From NCBI RefSeq assembly GCF_031127875.1, contig NZ_JARXIA010000011.1, forward strand, positions 62,001-126,000: DNA of 64,000 bases, in the 5' to 3' direction. A program made the translations under genes and the position numbers. Below the pieces are notes generated by a model. That model had not been told where the DNA came from. It did not search any database and was given only the letters and a program-made list of their open reading frames with translations. The DNA comes from Pelagicoccus sp. SDUM812005 (GTDB lineage Bacteria > Verrucomicrobiota > Verrucomicrobiia > Opitutales > Opitutaceae). Positions 52,539 to 61,983 of this stretch are shown one piece after another (the stretch's first letter is position 1; each line of letters begins with the position of its first letter).

Positions 52539-53197
52539 GGCGGCGCGGAAATCAGGCTGGCTTCACCTTGCTGGAGGTGCTTTTGGCGGTGGCCTTGGGG
52601 GCGATGATCATCGTTTCCATGACGAGCTTCCTGTTCAGCATGGCGGAGCTCTGGGGAGTGGGCTCGAACGAGCGTCTCTTCCAGAAGCATGCCCGCGGGG
52701 TTTCCCGTTTCATCGAGAACAGCTTCCAGAAGGCCAGCCACCGCTACAACGAAGCGGAGAACGGGAACGAGTCGCTGTTCTGGTTTAACTGGGAGGGCGA
52801 CGATACGACGCGCGAATCGTTTTTGAGCTTCGAGCTGAAGGAGAGCCCGGGAGCTTTGATCTGGCCGGAGAATCCGTTGCCGCACGTCGTGTGCTCGCTG
52901 CAGTTCGACCCAGACGAAGGCTTGTTCTTGCTTTGGCGTTCCCGCTTGGAGGAGGTCTTTGCGGACGATCCGCCGCGCCGCACCTTGATTTCGCCCTTCG
53001 TGAAGGAGGTCGAGTATCATTATATCAACTACGAAGAAGAGAATCCAGAGTGGGAGATCGAGACGACTCCCCTGCAGGAGGCGGACGATTCCTACCTGAT
53101 GCCGGAGCGGATCGTCTTGAAGTTTCGTTTCAAGGGTGAAGAGGTGACGCGCCAGCTGATCTTGCCTAAGATAATGGAAGGGACGCCGATCTTATGA
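52535..53197 (+). CDS. gspJ: Type II secretion minor pseudopilin, GspJ-like
   Basis: 220 residues. Leader MRRRGNQAG then FTLLEVLLAVALGAMIIVSMTSFLF. The periplasmic domain is beta-rich and ends with VEYHYINYEEENPEWEIET and RIVLKFRFKGEE, as in GspJ. ATGA overlap with gspI, and it overlaps gspK by 4 bp as well. GspJ joins GspI and GspK in the pseudopilus tip. Confidence 0.8.
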   Translation: MRRRGNQAGFTLLEVLLAVALGAMIIVSMTSFLFSMAELWGVGSNERLFQKHARGVSRFIENSFQKASHRYNEAENGNESLFWFNWEGDDTTRESFLSFELKESPGALIWPENPLPHVVCSLQFDPDEGLFLLWRSRLEEVFADDPPRRTLISPFVKEVEYHYINYEEENPEWEIETTPLQEADDSYLMPERIVLKFRFKGEEVTRQLILPKIMEGTPIL

Positions 53198-54225
53198 AGG
53201 GGGCATTTCCAAGAAAGAGGCAGGGGTCGATCCTGCTGCTGGTACTGGTGCTGATCGTGGTGGTTTCCTTTGCCCTGACCATGTTTATCGAAAAGGCCCA
53301 AGTGGAGATCAAGGGCGAGGGCTACTACGTGAAGCGGGCCGAGCTGCGCAAGGAGGCCTGGTCGATGATGGAAGTAGCGGTCGCGGTGTTGGCGGACGTG
53401 AAGGCGATCGACACTGCGCTCTACTCTCCTTCGCAAGGGTGGGGAGATCCGCTAGAGTACGCGAACGTTTCGCCGCGCGAGGGCTTGGATGTTCGCTTCG
53501 AATTCATAGACGAGAGCGGTAAGGTAAATATCAATACATTGGATCGCGATTCCTTGATCCTGCTGTTCGACGAGCTTGGTTTCGATCTGGAGATTTCGTC
53601 GCGCTTGAGCGATGTCTTGCTGGACTGGATCGATGGCGATGACGAGACGCGGATCGAGGGAGCGGAGTCGCGGGAGTACAGTTCGCTGGAACTGGACGTG
53701 CGTCCTGCGAACCAGGAGCTGAAGTCCTTGGACGAGCTGCGCTACCTTTTTGGCTTTCAGGAATTGTTCTTCGACGAGAGCGGAGCGCCTTTGCCGGTGT
53801 TTCGGCAGCTTGAGCAAGCGGTGAGCATCTACGAGGTGACTTCCTTGAACGTGAACGCGGCGTCCTCGCTGGCCTTGCGGGCGATCGCGGACTTGGACGA
53901 GTTCGACAAGCAGGCGATCGACGAGTTCTTGAAGGGCTTCGACGGACAGCTCGGAACGAGCGACGACAACTATTTCGCCACCGCTGACGACGTCGCGGCG
54001 GTGTTGGTCGACATTCCCGAGGGCGCTCCGCTGGGCTTCCAGATTTCGGTGCTGACGATCAAGGTGACCGTCAGCGAGGGTGGTTACCAGTTCACGCTGA
54101 TTGGAACCTTGAGCGTGGATACGGAAGCGCCAGCTTTGGAACAAAGTGGTGGGAACCTTAGCTATCCTTTTCTTTTCCTCGATTTGAGGGAACAGCCGGG
54201 CTCTAATAATGCTCGACCCTTATAA
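53194..54225 (+). CDS. gspK: Type II secretion tip pseudopilin
   Basis: 343 residues. RQGSILLLVLVLIVVVSFALTMF is the atypical pilin helix of GspK: cut after Gly, but without Glu at +5, which is normal for the tip subunit. The large domain has DESGKVNINTLDRDSL and DVLLDWIDGDDETRIEGAESREY, the GspK signature with helix-hairpin-helix-like segments, and later TSLNVNAASSLALRAIADL. It starts ATGA-coupled to gspJ. The GspK cap is thought to regulate pseudopilus length. Confidence 0.9.
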   Translation: MKGAFPRKRQGSILLLVLVLIVVVSFALTMFIEKAQVEIKGEGYYVKRAELRKEAWSMMEVAVAVLADVKAIDTALYSPSQGWGDPLEYANVSPREGLDVRFEFIDESGKVNINTLDRDSLILLFDELGFDLEISSRLSDVLLDWIDGDDETRIEGAESREYSSLELDVRPANQELKSLDELRYLFGFQELFFDESGAPLPVFRQLEQAVSIYEVTSLNVNAASSLALRAIADLDEFDKQAIDEFLKGFDGQLGTSDDNYFATADDVAAVLVDIPEGAPLGFQISVLTIKVTVSEGGYQFTLIGTLSVDTEAPALEQSGGNLSYPFLFLDLREQPGSNNARPL

Positions 54226-54251
54226 CATTTGCCTAGAGATTTTCGCCAGTC

Positions 54252-55436
54252 GTGTCTTTCCCCTCAAAATTTAAACCCAAAGCCCAAGCGTATGAGCTAG
54301 ACGCCTTTATGGCGCCGGCTCATTGGTTTTTCTGCCGCCGCATCGAGATCCCGTCCGATTTGGAAAAGGGAGAAGAGGAGGGCTTCGCCCTTTTGGAGCT
54401 GGAAAACGTGTCGCCGTTTCCTTTGGACCACCTGCATTACGGTTTCCGTTTGGACAAGGCAGGGCGGTACGCTTTCGTGTTCGCGGCCTACAAGCGTCGC
54501 TTCGAGAAGGTCGACCAAGCGGCTTGGAAGCGCGGGGACGCGGTGCTGCCGGATTTCTTGTTGGGCTTGCATGCGAACGCGAAGGGCGAAGACGGTTTGG
54601 CGCTGGTGACGGAGAAGTCGTTCGCGGCGTTTTCCTACGACGAAAAGTCGGAGCTGCCGGCCGCGTTTTACGCGGAAGCGAGGGAGTTCGACGGGCCGGA
54701 CGGTGAAGAAGCGCCGTCGGTGAAGAGCCAGCTCAACCGTTTCGAGTCGATTGCGAAGAGCCGGCTAGGCGTTTCCCGTTTCCGTATTTGGTACGCCAAT
54801 ACGGAGGCGAAATGGGTGGGGCCAACTGCTTGGTTCGGAGCGGTGGATTCCAGCGAGTCGCCGGTGGCGAAGGTGGATTTCAGCCGCTCGCAGCTTTGGA
54901 AGGCGGACCTGCGCGATCCGGAGCAAATCGAGCAAGCCCAGAAGACGGAGCGGCAGAACGCTCTCCTGTGGAAGGGTGTGGGAGGCTTGGCGGCGTTGAT
55001 AGCGATCATCGTGCTGGGCGAGGTGTACTGGGGCCTGAGTTCGGCTTACCTTTCCTACCGCAATTCCGAGATCGCGGAGCGAGCGCCGCTGGTGGAGGAA
55101 ATCCAGGGCTTGCAAGTGACCAGCAATACCTTGCGCGACTTTTTGGAGTCGGACCTGAAGCCCTTTGACATGATCGAGGCCTTGCTGCCGTTGCAGCAGC
55201 ACCCGAACATCATTTATCGCAAGTTCGAAACGGAGGGGCCCGACGTCTTGGTTATCGATGCGAAGGCAGCGAACCAAACGCAAGTGACGGAGTTCAAGAA
55301 GCGTCTCGATCGCTTCGACAAGATCGAATCGGTCGAGCTGTCTAAGCAGGTGAACAAGCCGACTGGTTCCACTTTTACGGCTACGATTCGCTTCAAGTTT
55401 GGAGCGTTCTATCAACTGGCAGGAGGAACTCAGTAA
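54252..55436 (+). CDS. gspL: Type II secretion inner-membrane protein, GspL-like
   Basis: 394 residues. The cytoplasmic first 240 residues have the divided actin-like fold expected of GspL/PilM (YAFVFAAYKRRFEKVDQAAW, LALVTEKSFAAFSYDE) but no ATP-binding motif. One membrane helix (GGLAALIAIIVLGEVYWGLSSA, about 240-260) and a periplasmic ferredoxin-like domain (RKFETEGPDVLVIDAKA, ATIRFKFGAF) follow. It recruits GspE to the membrane. Sequence similarity to known GspL is weak; context decides. The start is GTG 54252; ATG 54309 would remove 19 residues. Confidence 0.7.
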   Translation: MSFPSKFKPKAQAYELDAFMAPAHWFFCRRIEIPSDLEKGEEEGFALLELENVSPFPLDHLHYGFRLDKAGRYAFVFAAYKRRFEKVDQAAWKRGDAVLPDFLLGLHANAKGEDGLALVTEKSFAAFSYDEKSELPAAFYAEAREFDGPDGEEAPSVKSQLNRFESIAKSRLGVSRFRIWYANTEAKWVGPTAWFGAVDSSESPVAKVDFSRSQLWKADLRDPEQIEQAQKTERQNALLWKGVGGLAALIAIIVLGEVYWGLSSAYLSYRNSEIAERAPLVEEIQGLQVTSNTLRDFLESDLKPFDMIEALLPLQQHPNIIYRKFETEGPDVLVIDAKAANQTQVTEFKKRLDRFDKIESVELSKQVNKPTGSTFTATIRFKFGAFYQLAGGTQ

Positions 55437-56014
55437 TGGCTAGAAGCGATACAAGTTTCGCGGCGCGGCTGTCCGTTTTTTTGGTTAAGGCTCGCCGAGC
55501 TTTCTTCAAGATGACCATGCGCGAGAAGGTGCTGGCTCTGTTGTTCGCGTTCGCCCTGGCCTTGGTGTGGGGCTCGTGGCAGCTCGACCGCCAATCCCTG
55601 CTAAAGGACAAGCATTGGGATGCGAGCGTGGTCGAAACGAGCCAGCAGAATTGGTTGGACGAAGAAATGCGGCATCGAGGAACGTACGAGTCGCAGAAGG
55701 CTGAGATCGATCTCGGTAGCCTGCCGACGCGAGACGAAGTGAGCGGGCAGATCGACTCTTTGGTGCGCCGCGCTGGCTTTTCCACCTTCGATTTTCCGCC
55801 GCCGCGCACGGAGGTCGGAGCGGAGATGAACTTTCACACCTTTCAACTCGTCGTCCAGAAGGCGACGTATTCAAAAATCAAGAACTTCACGAAAACGATA
55901 AAGGCCGAATTGCCGTACCTGAGTCTGGAGCGTGTGGTGATACAGGCTCAGGAGAGGGATGACGACTTCCTCAATGTCCGCTACGTTTTTAAGTCTATCG
56001 AATATACGAAATGA
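55436..56014 (+). CDS. gspM: Type II secretion inner-membrane protein, GspM-like
   Basis: 192 residues. A short cytoplasmic tail, one membrane helix (VLALLFAFALALVWGSWQL, about 32-50), a helical linker and a ferredoxin-like end domain (FHTFQLVVQKATYSKIKNFTKTIKAELPYLSLERVVIQA). This is the GspM/PilO layout; identity is by topology and by position after gspL, with which it shares the bases TAATG. It would dimerise with GspL. The next gene overlaps by 4 bp. Confidence 0.68.
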   Translation: MARSDTSFAARLSVFLVKARRAFFKMTMREKVLALLFAFALALVWGSWQLDRQSLLKDKHWDASVVETSQQNWLDEEMRHRGTYESQKAEIDLGSLPTRDEVSGQIDSLVRRAGFSTFDFPPPRTEVGAEMNFHTFQLVVQKATYSKIKNFTKTIKAELPYLSLERVVIQAQERDDDFLNVRYVFKSIEYTK

Positions 56015-58230
56015 GTATTTGGGTGAACAAGACAATCACCGCGGTCCTGTCGATCGCCTGCGCCTTGGGGGCAGCCTTTCAATTGAACGCTCAGGACCAG
56101 GACCTGTTGCGGGTCATCCCGAATCCGGACGAGAAGGTCGCCAACTACAAGGTGGTGGACCAGGAGTTGGAAGGGACGCTCGAGATCTTGTCGGAGATGA
56201 CGGGGCGGGCGATTTTGCGTCCACAAGCTTTGCCGACTCCTAAGATCACCTTCGACAGCGGCGGCCAAATCACGGTGGGCGAATTGACCTTGGCTTTGGA
56301 GAGTTTGCTGAGCCTTAACGGCATCGGCATTTCTCCGTTGGGCGAGCGATTCCTGAAGGTCGTGCCCTTGAGCGAAATCCGCACCCAGGCCCCTGAGCTC
56401 GTGGTGGAAAGTCTCGCCGAGCGGCCAGCCAGCGGCAAGGTCGTGAGCAAGCTCTTCCGTCTCCAACATTTGGATTCGCAAACCTTTCAGCAGCAGATCC
56501 AGCAGTTCCTGAGCCCGGGGTTTAGTTCGATCATCCCGTTCCAGAATTCCAATGCGGTGATCGTGACGGATACGATCAGCAACCTACAGCGCCTCGAGTA
56601 CGTGGTGAGCGAGGTCGACAAGCCGTCGCGCCTGAACATCGAACCTGCGTTTTATACCTTGCAGTTCGCGCAGGCGAGCGAGGTCGCCCAGCAGGTCCAG
56701 CAGATGATCGAGGACGCTCGCAGCCGTTTCGGAGATCAGACGAATGCCAACACCGGCCGTCCCAACGGCGGCAGGCGCAACAACCCTGAAGGCGAGGGAC
56801 CCGGTCCGGTCGCGGCAGAGGGGAATTCGATCAGCCAGATCCTCTTCGGATCGAACACTGCGATTTCGGCCGATGATCGCACCAACCAGATCATCATCAT
56901 GACGGCCCCGAGCAACTTGAAGTTCTTCGAGGACATCATCCAGAAGCTCGACATCAAGGCGGACCCGTCCACCCGTATGGAAGTGATCGCGCTCAAGCAT
57001 GCGGACGCGACCGAGGTCGCGTCGTTGCTGAGCCAATTCGTTTCCGGCAAGTCCAATAGCGATAGCAACGACCGGACAAACAGTAATGCTGACGCGAATA
57101 CGCGAAACAATCGCCGAACGGGCGCGGGAAATCCTACCTTCTCCAACAACAACGACGCTACCCCGGCCAACAACGTTGCCCGGAACAATAATCAGGCAAA
57201 TTCAACCGCTACCTCCGGCGAAGAGCGCGATAGCCAGTTCAGCACCTTCATGACGATCCTTGCGGACGAGCGCAGCAACGCGTTGGTGATTTCCGGAACG
57301 CGCAACGATTTGGAGCTGATGAGCGCTTTGGTAGGCAAGATAGACGTATTGCTCCCGCAAGTACGCATCGAGGTAATCATTGCAGAGGTTAACCTCAACG
57401 AGTCGCGCGGTCTGAATCGAGGCATGGATGCCTTTAGCTTGAACTACGAGGAGCAGGCGGATGGATCAGGCAATGTTGAGGTTCCGGGGATCAATATTCT
57501 CGGACTCGGCGTTGGAGGTACCTTCAACTACGACGACGGGGTCATTTCAAACCTCTCCCTCAGCGCGATCTTGGATCAAGCCCGTACGGATTCCGACGTG
57601 CAGCTGCTATCGGTTCCGACTTTGGTTACGACCCACAACAAGGAAGCTAAGATCATCGAGGCCGTTTCCTATCCGATCATCACGAGTTCCCAGAACTCTT
57701 CGATCTCCGATACGTTTAGGCAGTCCGTGCAGTACCAAAATATCGGTATTGAAATGGTGGTGACGCCTCTGATCGGTCCGAACGACGTTATCCAGCTAGA
57801 GATCGACCAAACGATCGACGATATTTCGGGAAGCGTGACGATTGGTGGAAACGAGCAGCCAATCATCAGCAAGCGCCAAGCGACTTCTTACGTGAGCGTT
57901 TCCAATGGCGAGATGGTGGTCCTTGGCGGGCTGCAAAAGAACAAGCTCGATACGGATCGCACCCGCGCGAATTTGCTGGGCGAGATCCCGCTGCTCGGGA
58001 AGCTTTTCCGTACTAAGACGAAGGAGAGCACCAAGAGCGAGTTGATGGTATTCCTTCGCCCGCAGGTTATTCGCACCACGGACGACGTGAATGCGGATGC
58101 GATGAAGAAGCTGCGCGAACTCGAGGGCGCGCGTGCCATTCAGGAGTTTTTGGAAACAGGCAATATCGATGTGACCCAGCCTCGCGCTGAACCGGGCGAG
58201 GCTCGTTCCGCGAAGTCTAAGGGTAACTAA
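56011..58230 (+). CDS. gspD: Type II secretion secretin
   Basis: 739 residues. A signal peptide (MSIWVNKTITAVLSIACALGAAFQLNA) is followed by N0-N3 domains (KVVSKLFRLQHLDSQTF, RLEYVVSEVD, MEVIALKHADATEVASLLSQFV), the secretin domain (VRIEVIIAEVNLNESRGLNRG, ILDQARTDSDVQLLSVPTLVT, YQNIGIEMVVTPLIG, VVLGGLQKNK, IPLLGKLFRTK) and a charged tail. It forms the outer-membrane pore. An Asn/Thr/Ser/Asp-rich linker (about 345-405) interrupts N3, and a second Asn/Gly-rich one lies at about 245-270. The gene follows gspM rather than gspC, an unusual order. Confidence 0.93.
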   Translation: MSIWVNKTITAVLSIACALGAAFQLNAQDQDLLRVIPNPDEKVANYKVVDQELEGTLEILSEMTGRAILRPQALPTPKITFDSGGQITVGELTLALESLLSLNGIGISPLGERFLKVVPLSEIRTQAPELVVESLAERPASGKVVSKLFRLQHLDSQTFQQQIQQFLSPGFSSIIPFQNSNAVIVTDTISNLQRLEYVVSEVDKPSRLNIEPAFYTLQFAQASEVAQQVQQMIEDARSRFGDQTNANTGRPNGGRRNNPEGEGPGPVAAEGNSISQILFGSNTAISADDRTNQIIIMTAPSNLKFFEDIIQKLDIKADPSTRMEVIALKHADATEVASLLSQFVSGKSNSDSNDRTNSNADANTRNNRRTGAGNPTFSNNNDATPANNVARNNNQANSTATSGEERDSQFSTFMTILADERSNALVISGTRNDLELMSALVGKIDVLLPQVRIEVIIAEVNLNESRGLNRGMDAFSLNYEEQADGSGNVEVPGINILGLGVGGTFNYDDGVISNLSLSAILDQARTDSDVQLLSVPTLVTTHNKEAKIIEAVSYPIITSSQNSSISDTFRQSVQYQNIGIEMVVTPLIGPNDVIQLEIDQTIDDISGSVTIGGNEQPIISKRQATSYVSVSNGEMVVLGGLQKNKLDTDRTRANLLGEIPLLGKLFRTKTKESTKSELMVFLRPQVIRTTDDVNADAMKKLRELEGARAIQEFLETGNIDVTQPRAEPGEARSAKSKGN

Positions 58231-58247
58231 AAACGGGAGGGATTGGC

Positions 58248-58826
58248 ATGATCGGGAAAATGATAATCGGCTGGGCCCTGTTGGCTGCAACGGTAGCTAC
58301 CGCCCAGGTAGCGGACGGCGAGGCTACCGACATTAACCCGTTCGGAACGCCAGCGCCTCAGGTGAATACGGGACCGGTTGTCGAGAACGTGGCACCTTCC
58401 TCGCTCGACCAATTTCAGTTCAATGGGCTGATGGTCATGAACGGAAAGGTTCGTATCAGTTTGTTCGATGCGAAGGAGAACAAGAGTTTTTGGATACGCC
58501 AAGGTCAGCTTGGAGAATACGGTATAAGCTTTCAGCGTTTCGACGAAGAGAACGAGACGGTGGTCATTTCCCAAGGCGGAGTGACTAAGAAGCTTTCGCT
58601 CAACAAGGTTAAAATCGAACCGTTGAAGATTTCGGCCCCGCGCAATACGATTGCCATGCCGTCGCCGCCCACGCCGGGAAGCGTGACGCGGGCGACTCCG
58701 GGGAACCGGGTCGAAACGGATGAAGAAGCGCGTGAGCGCATCCAGCGAGTGGCGGAGGAGATTCGCCGCCGTCGAGCGGAGCGCCGCCAGCAGCTAGAGA
58801 ATCGCAACAATGGAGGCTCGAACTGA
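58248..58826 (+). CDS. Periplasmic/inner-membrane protein, GspC-like
   Basis: 192 residues. An N-terminal hydrophobic segment (MIGKMIIGWALLAATVATAQ) is a signal peptide or anchor. The middle has FQFNGLMVMNGKVRISLFDAKENKSFW and VVISQGGVTKKLSLNKV, the pattern of the GspC homology-region/PilP domain that binds the secretin N0. The tail (ARERIQRVAEEIRRRRAERRQQ) is a strongly charged helix in place of the PDZ or coiled coil of classical GspC. GGGAGGGATTGGC before ATG 58248 is a good ribosome site. Identity rests on position between gspD and gspE, so I leave the symbol empty. Confidence 0.6.
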   Translation: MIGKMIIGWALLAATVATAQVADGEATDINPFGTPAPQVNTGPVVENVAPSSLDQFQFNGLMVMNGKVRISLFDAKENKSFWIRQGQLGEYGISFQRFDEENETVVISQGGVTKKLSLNKVKIEPLKISAPRNTIAMPSPPTPGSVTRATPGNRVETDEEARERIQRVAEEIRRRRAERRQQLENRNNGGSN

Positions 58827-58834
58827 GAGCAGGT

Positions 58835-60526
58835 ATGCAGATTGTCGATACAGCATTTGAAGATCGCTTCGAGTTGACGGAAGAGCAGCGGGCGGAGATC
58901 GCGGAAGCGAGGCGCGGCGAACGGCTGGAGCGGATCGCTCGCTATGCGGGCCGTAGCTTGAACGAGTTAGTAGGGGAGCTGGCGGAGTTTTGCGGCTTCG
59001 AGCAAGTGGAGCCCAGTCGCTTCGATTTGAAGGCCTTGCAACGGGTTCCGCTGCGCATCTTGCACGAGTTTCACTGCGTACCGATCGGGCCGGTCGACGA
59101 GGAGGACGAAGCTCCGCCGTTTACGTTGGCTACAAGTTGGCCGATCAGCGACGAGATGGACGACTGGGTGTACGCTGCTTGCGGCGAACGTCCAGTTTGG
59201 GTCGTTGCCCACCCGGAGCGTATTTCAAATTTCATTACGCAAAATTTAGGCGTCGGCGCGGAGAGCTTGGACGATTCCTTCGATTTGGAAGCGGAGCTTG
59301 CCATCGAGCAGGTCGAAGAGGAGGAGGACGAGGACGCGGCGATTATCCGTTTCGTGAACGAGGTCTTCAACCAGGCGATCTCTGGGGGCGCTACAGATAT
59401 TCACTTCGAACCGATGGAAGACCACTTGCGAATCCGCTATCGGATCGATGGCTTGCTGGTCCCTGTTCCTGTACCCGAAAACCTGAGACGCTTCCAAGAC
59501 GCGATCGTGTCGCGCCTGAAAATCATGGCGAAGCTGAACATTTCGGAGCGGCGCTTGCCTCAGGACGGTCGCATCAACCATCGGGTCGGTTCTACGACTT
59601 TGGACATTCGCCTTTCCACGATGCCGGTCATGTACGGCGAGAGCATCAGTTTGCGTCTGCTCAACAAGAAGGACAAGCCGCTTAGCTTGGCCCAGCTCGG
59701 CATGTCGGAGCGGGATTCAGAGGTCGTGAACCGAGTGTTGAATTTGCCGCACGGGATTATCCTGGTCACTGGCCCGACGGGCTCGGGTAAGTCGACATCC
59801 TTGAACGCCTTTATTCGCTCCATCAATTCGGACGATCGTCGCATCATCACGGTTGAGGATCCGATCGAGTACGAGGTTGCGGGAGTGAACCAGATCCAAG
59901 TGAAGCCCGACATCGGCTTTGGCTTCGCGGAGGCCTTGCGGCACGTGCTGCGTCAGGATCCGAACGTGATCATGGTCGGGGAAATCCGAGACCGGGAAAC
60001 GGCGGACATCGCGGTGCAAGCGTCGCTCACCGGTCACCTGGTTTTTTCCACCTTGCATACGAACGACTCGGCGGGGGCGATCACTCGATTGATCGATATG
60101 GGAGTGGAGCCGTTCCTGATTGCTTCCAGTGTGGAGATGGTCATCGCCCAGCGCTTGCTGCGTCGCGCTTGCCCGAGCTGCATGGGCATGCGGGCGGCGG
60201 AACCGCAGGAAGTCGAGGATGCCTTGCGAGTGCTGGACCTGAACCCGGATTTGGCGGAGGGAGTTTTGCAGTTGCCTGAAAGTTGCGGTTGCGAGACGTG
60301 TCGAGGGATTGGATACAAGGGGCGTATCGGCATTTATGAAATTTTGCGGGTAACGGAAAAGATGCACGATCCGATCGTGCGTCGCGAGGCTGCCCCGGTG
60401 ATTCGTCAGCTCGGTTTGCAGGCGGGGATGGTTTCGCTTGGCAAGTCCGGCTGGAATTTGGTGAACCGCAAGCTCACGACTTTGGAAGAGGTGGTGCGTA
60501 CGATCTCCGTGAAGGAAGGCGAGTGA
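58835..60526 (+). CDS. gspE: Type II secretion ATPase
   Basis: 563 residues. The N1/N2 region (1-150) is followed by ATDIHFEPMEDHLRIRYRIDG, Walker A GPTGSGKS, the Asp box ITVEDPIEYE, Walker B-like VIMVGEIRDRETADIAVQASLTGHLVFSTLHTND (His box) and the tetracysteine zinc site CPSCMG...CGCETC. The hexamer drives pseudopilus assembly through GspL and GspF. It contains a Glu/Asp-rich linker at about 165-178. It follows the GspC-like gene by 8 bp. Confidence 0.95.
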   Translation: MQIVDTAFEDRFELTEEQRAEIAEARRGERLERIARYAGRSLNELVGELAEFCGFEQVEPSRFDLKALQRVPLRILHEFHCVPIGPVDEEDEAPPFTLATSWPISDEMDDWVYAACGERPVWVVAHPERISNFITQNLGVGAESLDDSFDLEAELAIEQVEEEEDEDAAIIRFVNEVFNQAISGGATDIHFEPMEDHLRIRYRIDGLLVPVPVPENLRRFQDAIVSRLKIMAKLNISERRLPQDGRINHRVGSTTLDIRLSTMPVMYGESISLRLLNKKDKPLSLAQLGMSERDSEVVNRVLNLPHGIILVTGPTGSGKSTSLNAFIRSINSDDRRIITVEDPIEYEVAGVNQIQVKPDIGFGFAEALRHVLRQDPNVIMVGEIRDRETADIAVQASLTGHLVFSTLHTNDSAGAITRLIDMGVEPFLIASSVEMVIAQRLLRRACPSCMGMRAAEPQEVEDALRVLDLNPDLAEGVLQLPESCGCETCRGIGYKGRIGIYEILRVTEKMHDPIVRREAAPVIRQLGLQAGMVSLGKSGWNLVNRKLTTLEEVVRTISVKEGE

Positions 60527-60640
60527 CGAGAGCTAGGCGGAGCCCGAAAAGCGATATGAGGATTTTGAATACAAACAGGGGTAGGGGCGTGTCGAAGGCA
60601 GCTACGCTTTTCGCCGTTCACTCTTCACTCTTTTAGCACG

Positions 60641-61888
60641 GTGCCGGTTTTCAAGTACAGTGCAAGGGATGCCTCGGGGGCGTCGACGCGAGGCGAGGTG
60701 GAAGCGGTTTCGCGCAAGCTCGCGGTGCGCAAGTTGAGCGCTCAGGGGCTGAAGCCCATTTCTGTAGCGGAGAGCGGATCGAAGCTGGCGGGAGCGAAGA
60801 AGTCGGAAGGCTTGAGTCTCTCGTTTCTCACCAAGTCTGGGAAGTCCGGCAAGCTCGACGGGAATGTGACGCTGCCGTTTCTCTCGGCCCTGAAGGAGTT
60901 GCTGGCCTGCGGCGTGCAAGCGGGGGATGCCTTGCAGTTGATGAGCGCCCGCTTGAACGATCCCTCGCAAAAGCGCTTGGCGAACGTGCTGTGGGATGAT
61001 GTGCGGCAGGGGCGTTCCTTGTCGGAAGCGTGTCGCAAGCAAACGCAGGTTTTCGACGACAGCATGGTGAGTTTGATCGAAGCTGGCGAAGCGACGGGTA
61101 ACTTGAACAACGTGCTGGGTCGCTTGGTGGCGAACCTGGAAGAGGCGAAGGCGATCAAGGGTAAGCTGAGCGCGGCGATGGCGTATCCATCTTTCTTGAT
61201 AGTGGTGGCCTTTGGCTTGGTGCTGCTGTTCTTGTTTTTCCTGCTGCCGCAGATCGAAGGTTTGCTGGCTTCTTTGGGCGGCGATTTGCCGCTGTCGACG
61301 AAGGTGCTGATTGGCTTGGCGGACTTTGCTTTGAGCTATGGTTGGTTGATCGTGATCGCGGGCTTGTTCGGGGTGACGGCTCTCTTGTCTTGGAGGCGAA
61401 CGAAGGCAGGTCGTCTGCGCTTCGACGATATTATCTTAGGATTGCCCTTGCTGGGGCACTTTTTGCGCGATGTGCAGGTGCTGCGCATGGTGCAGGTGCT
61501 GTCGCTGCTTTTGGAAAACGGGATTACCATGGTGCAGTCCTTGCAGATGTCGGAACGCTCCTTGACGAACCATGCGATGCGGAAGCGTTTCGTGGAAGCT
61601 CGCGGGAAGGTGACGGAAGGGTCTTCGCTATCGAGCGCCTTCAAGGGCACGGGCTACTTGGACGGGATGGCCTTGGACATTTTCACCGTGGGAGAAAACA
61701 CCGGTAACGTGGTGCCGGGCTTGAAGCAACTTTCGCGTCAGTATTCAGAACGTGTAGACAAGGCGATCAAGTCGTTCATCGGCGTGGTGTCGATCGGGGT
61801 GTTGATCTTCGTCTTCTTGTTCGTGGGGCTGGTGGCGCTGGGAATCATTTCGGCGGTCTTCCAGTTGAGCGGCAGTTTGTCGGGTTAG
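60641..61888 (+). CDS. gspF: Type II secretion inner-membrane platform protein
   Basis: 415 residues in two repeated cytoplasmic domains and three membrane helices (YPSFLIVVAFGLVLLFLFFL, YGWLIVIAGLFGVTALLSW and IGVVSIGVLIFVFLFVGLVALG). The hallmark is MVSLIEAGEATGNLNNVLGRL and the second copy IFTVGENTGNVVPGLKQL. The start is GTG 60641, since a stop lies two codons upstream and PVFKYSARDASG is the normal N-terminus. The 114-bp gap after gspE contains a 7-bp direct repeat TTCACTC and no clear terminator. It is probably the last gene of the operon. Confidence 0.94.
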   Translation: MPVFKYSARDASGASTRGEVEAVSRKLAVRKLSAQGLKPISVAESGSKLAGAKKSEGLSLSFLTKSGKSGKLDGNVTLPFLSALKELLACGVQAGDALQLMSARLNDPSQKRLANVLWDDVRQGRSLSEACRKQTQVFDDSMVSLIEAGEATGNLNNVLGRLVANLEEAKAIKGKLSAAMAYPSFLIVVAFGLVLLFLFFLLPQIEGLLASLGGDLPLSTKVLIGLADFALSYGWLIVIAGLFGVTALLSWRRTKAGRLRFDDIILGLPLLGHFLRDVQVLRMVQVLSLLLENGITMVQSLQMSERSLTNHAMRKRFVEARGKVTEGSSLSSAFKGTGYLDGMALDIFTVGENTGNVVPGLKQLSRQYSERVDKAIKSFIGVVSIGVLIFVFLFVGLVALGIISAVFQLSGSLSG

Positions 61889-61983
61889 CGGGTCAGGGCT
61901 GAGCGTGGCGGGGATTCCGGCGGCTTCGTTAAAGTTGTAGTTGAAGCGTTGGGTCAAAGTCGCCTATCTGGGACTTTTCCTTG

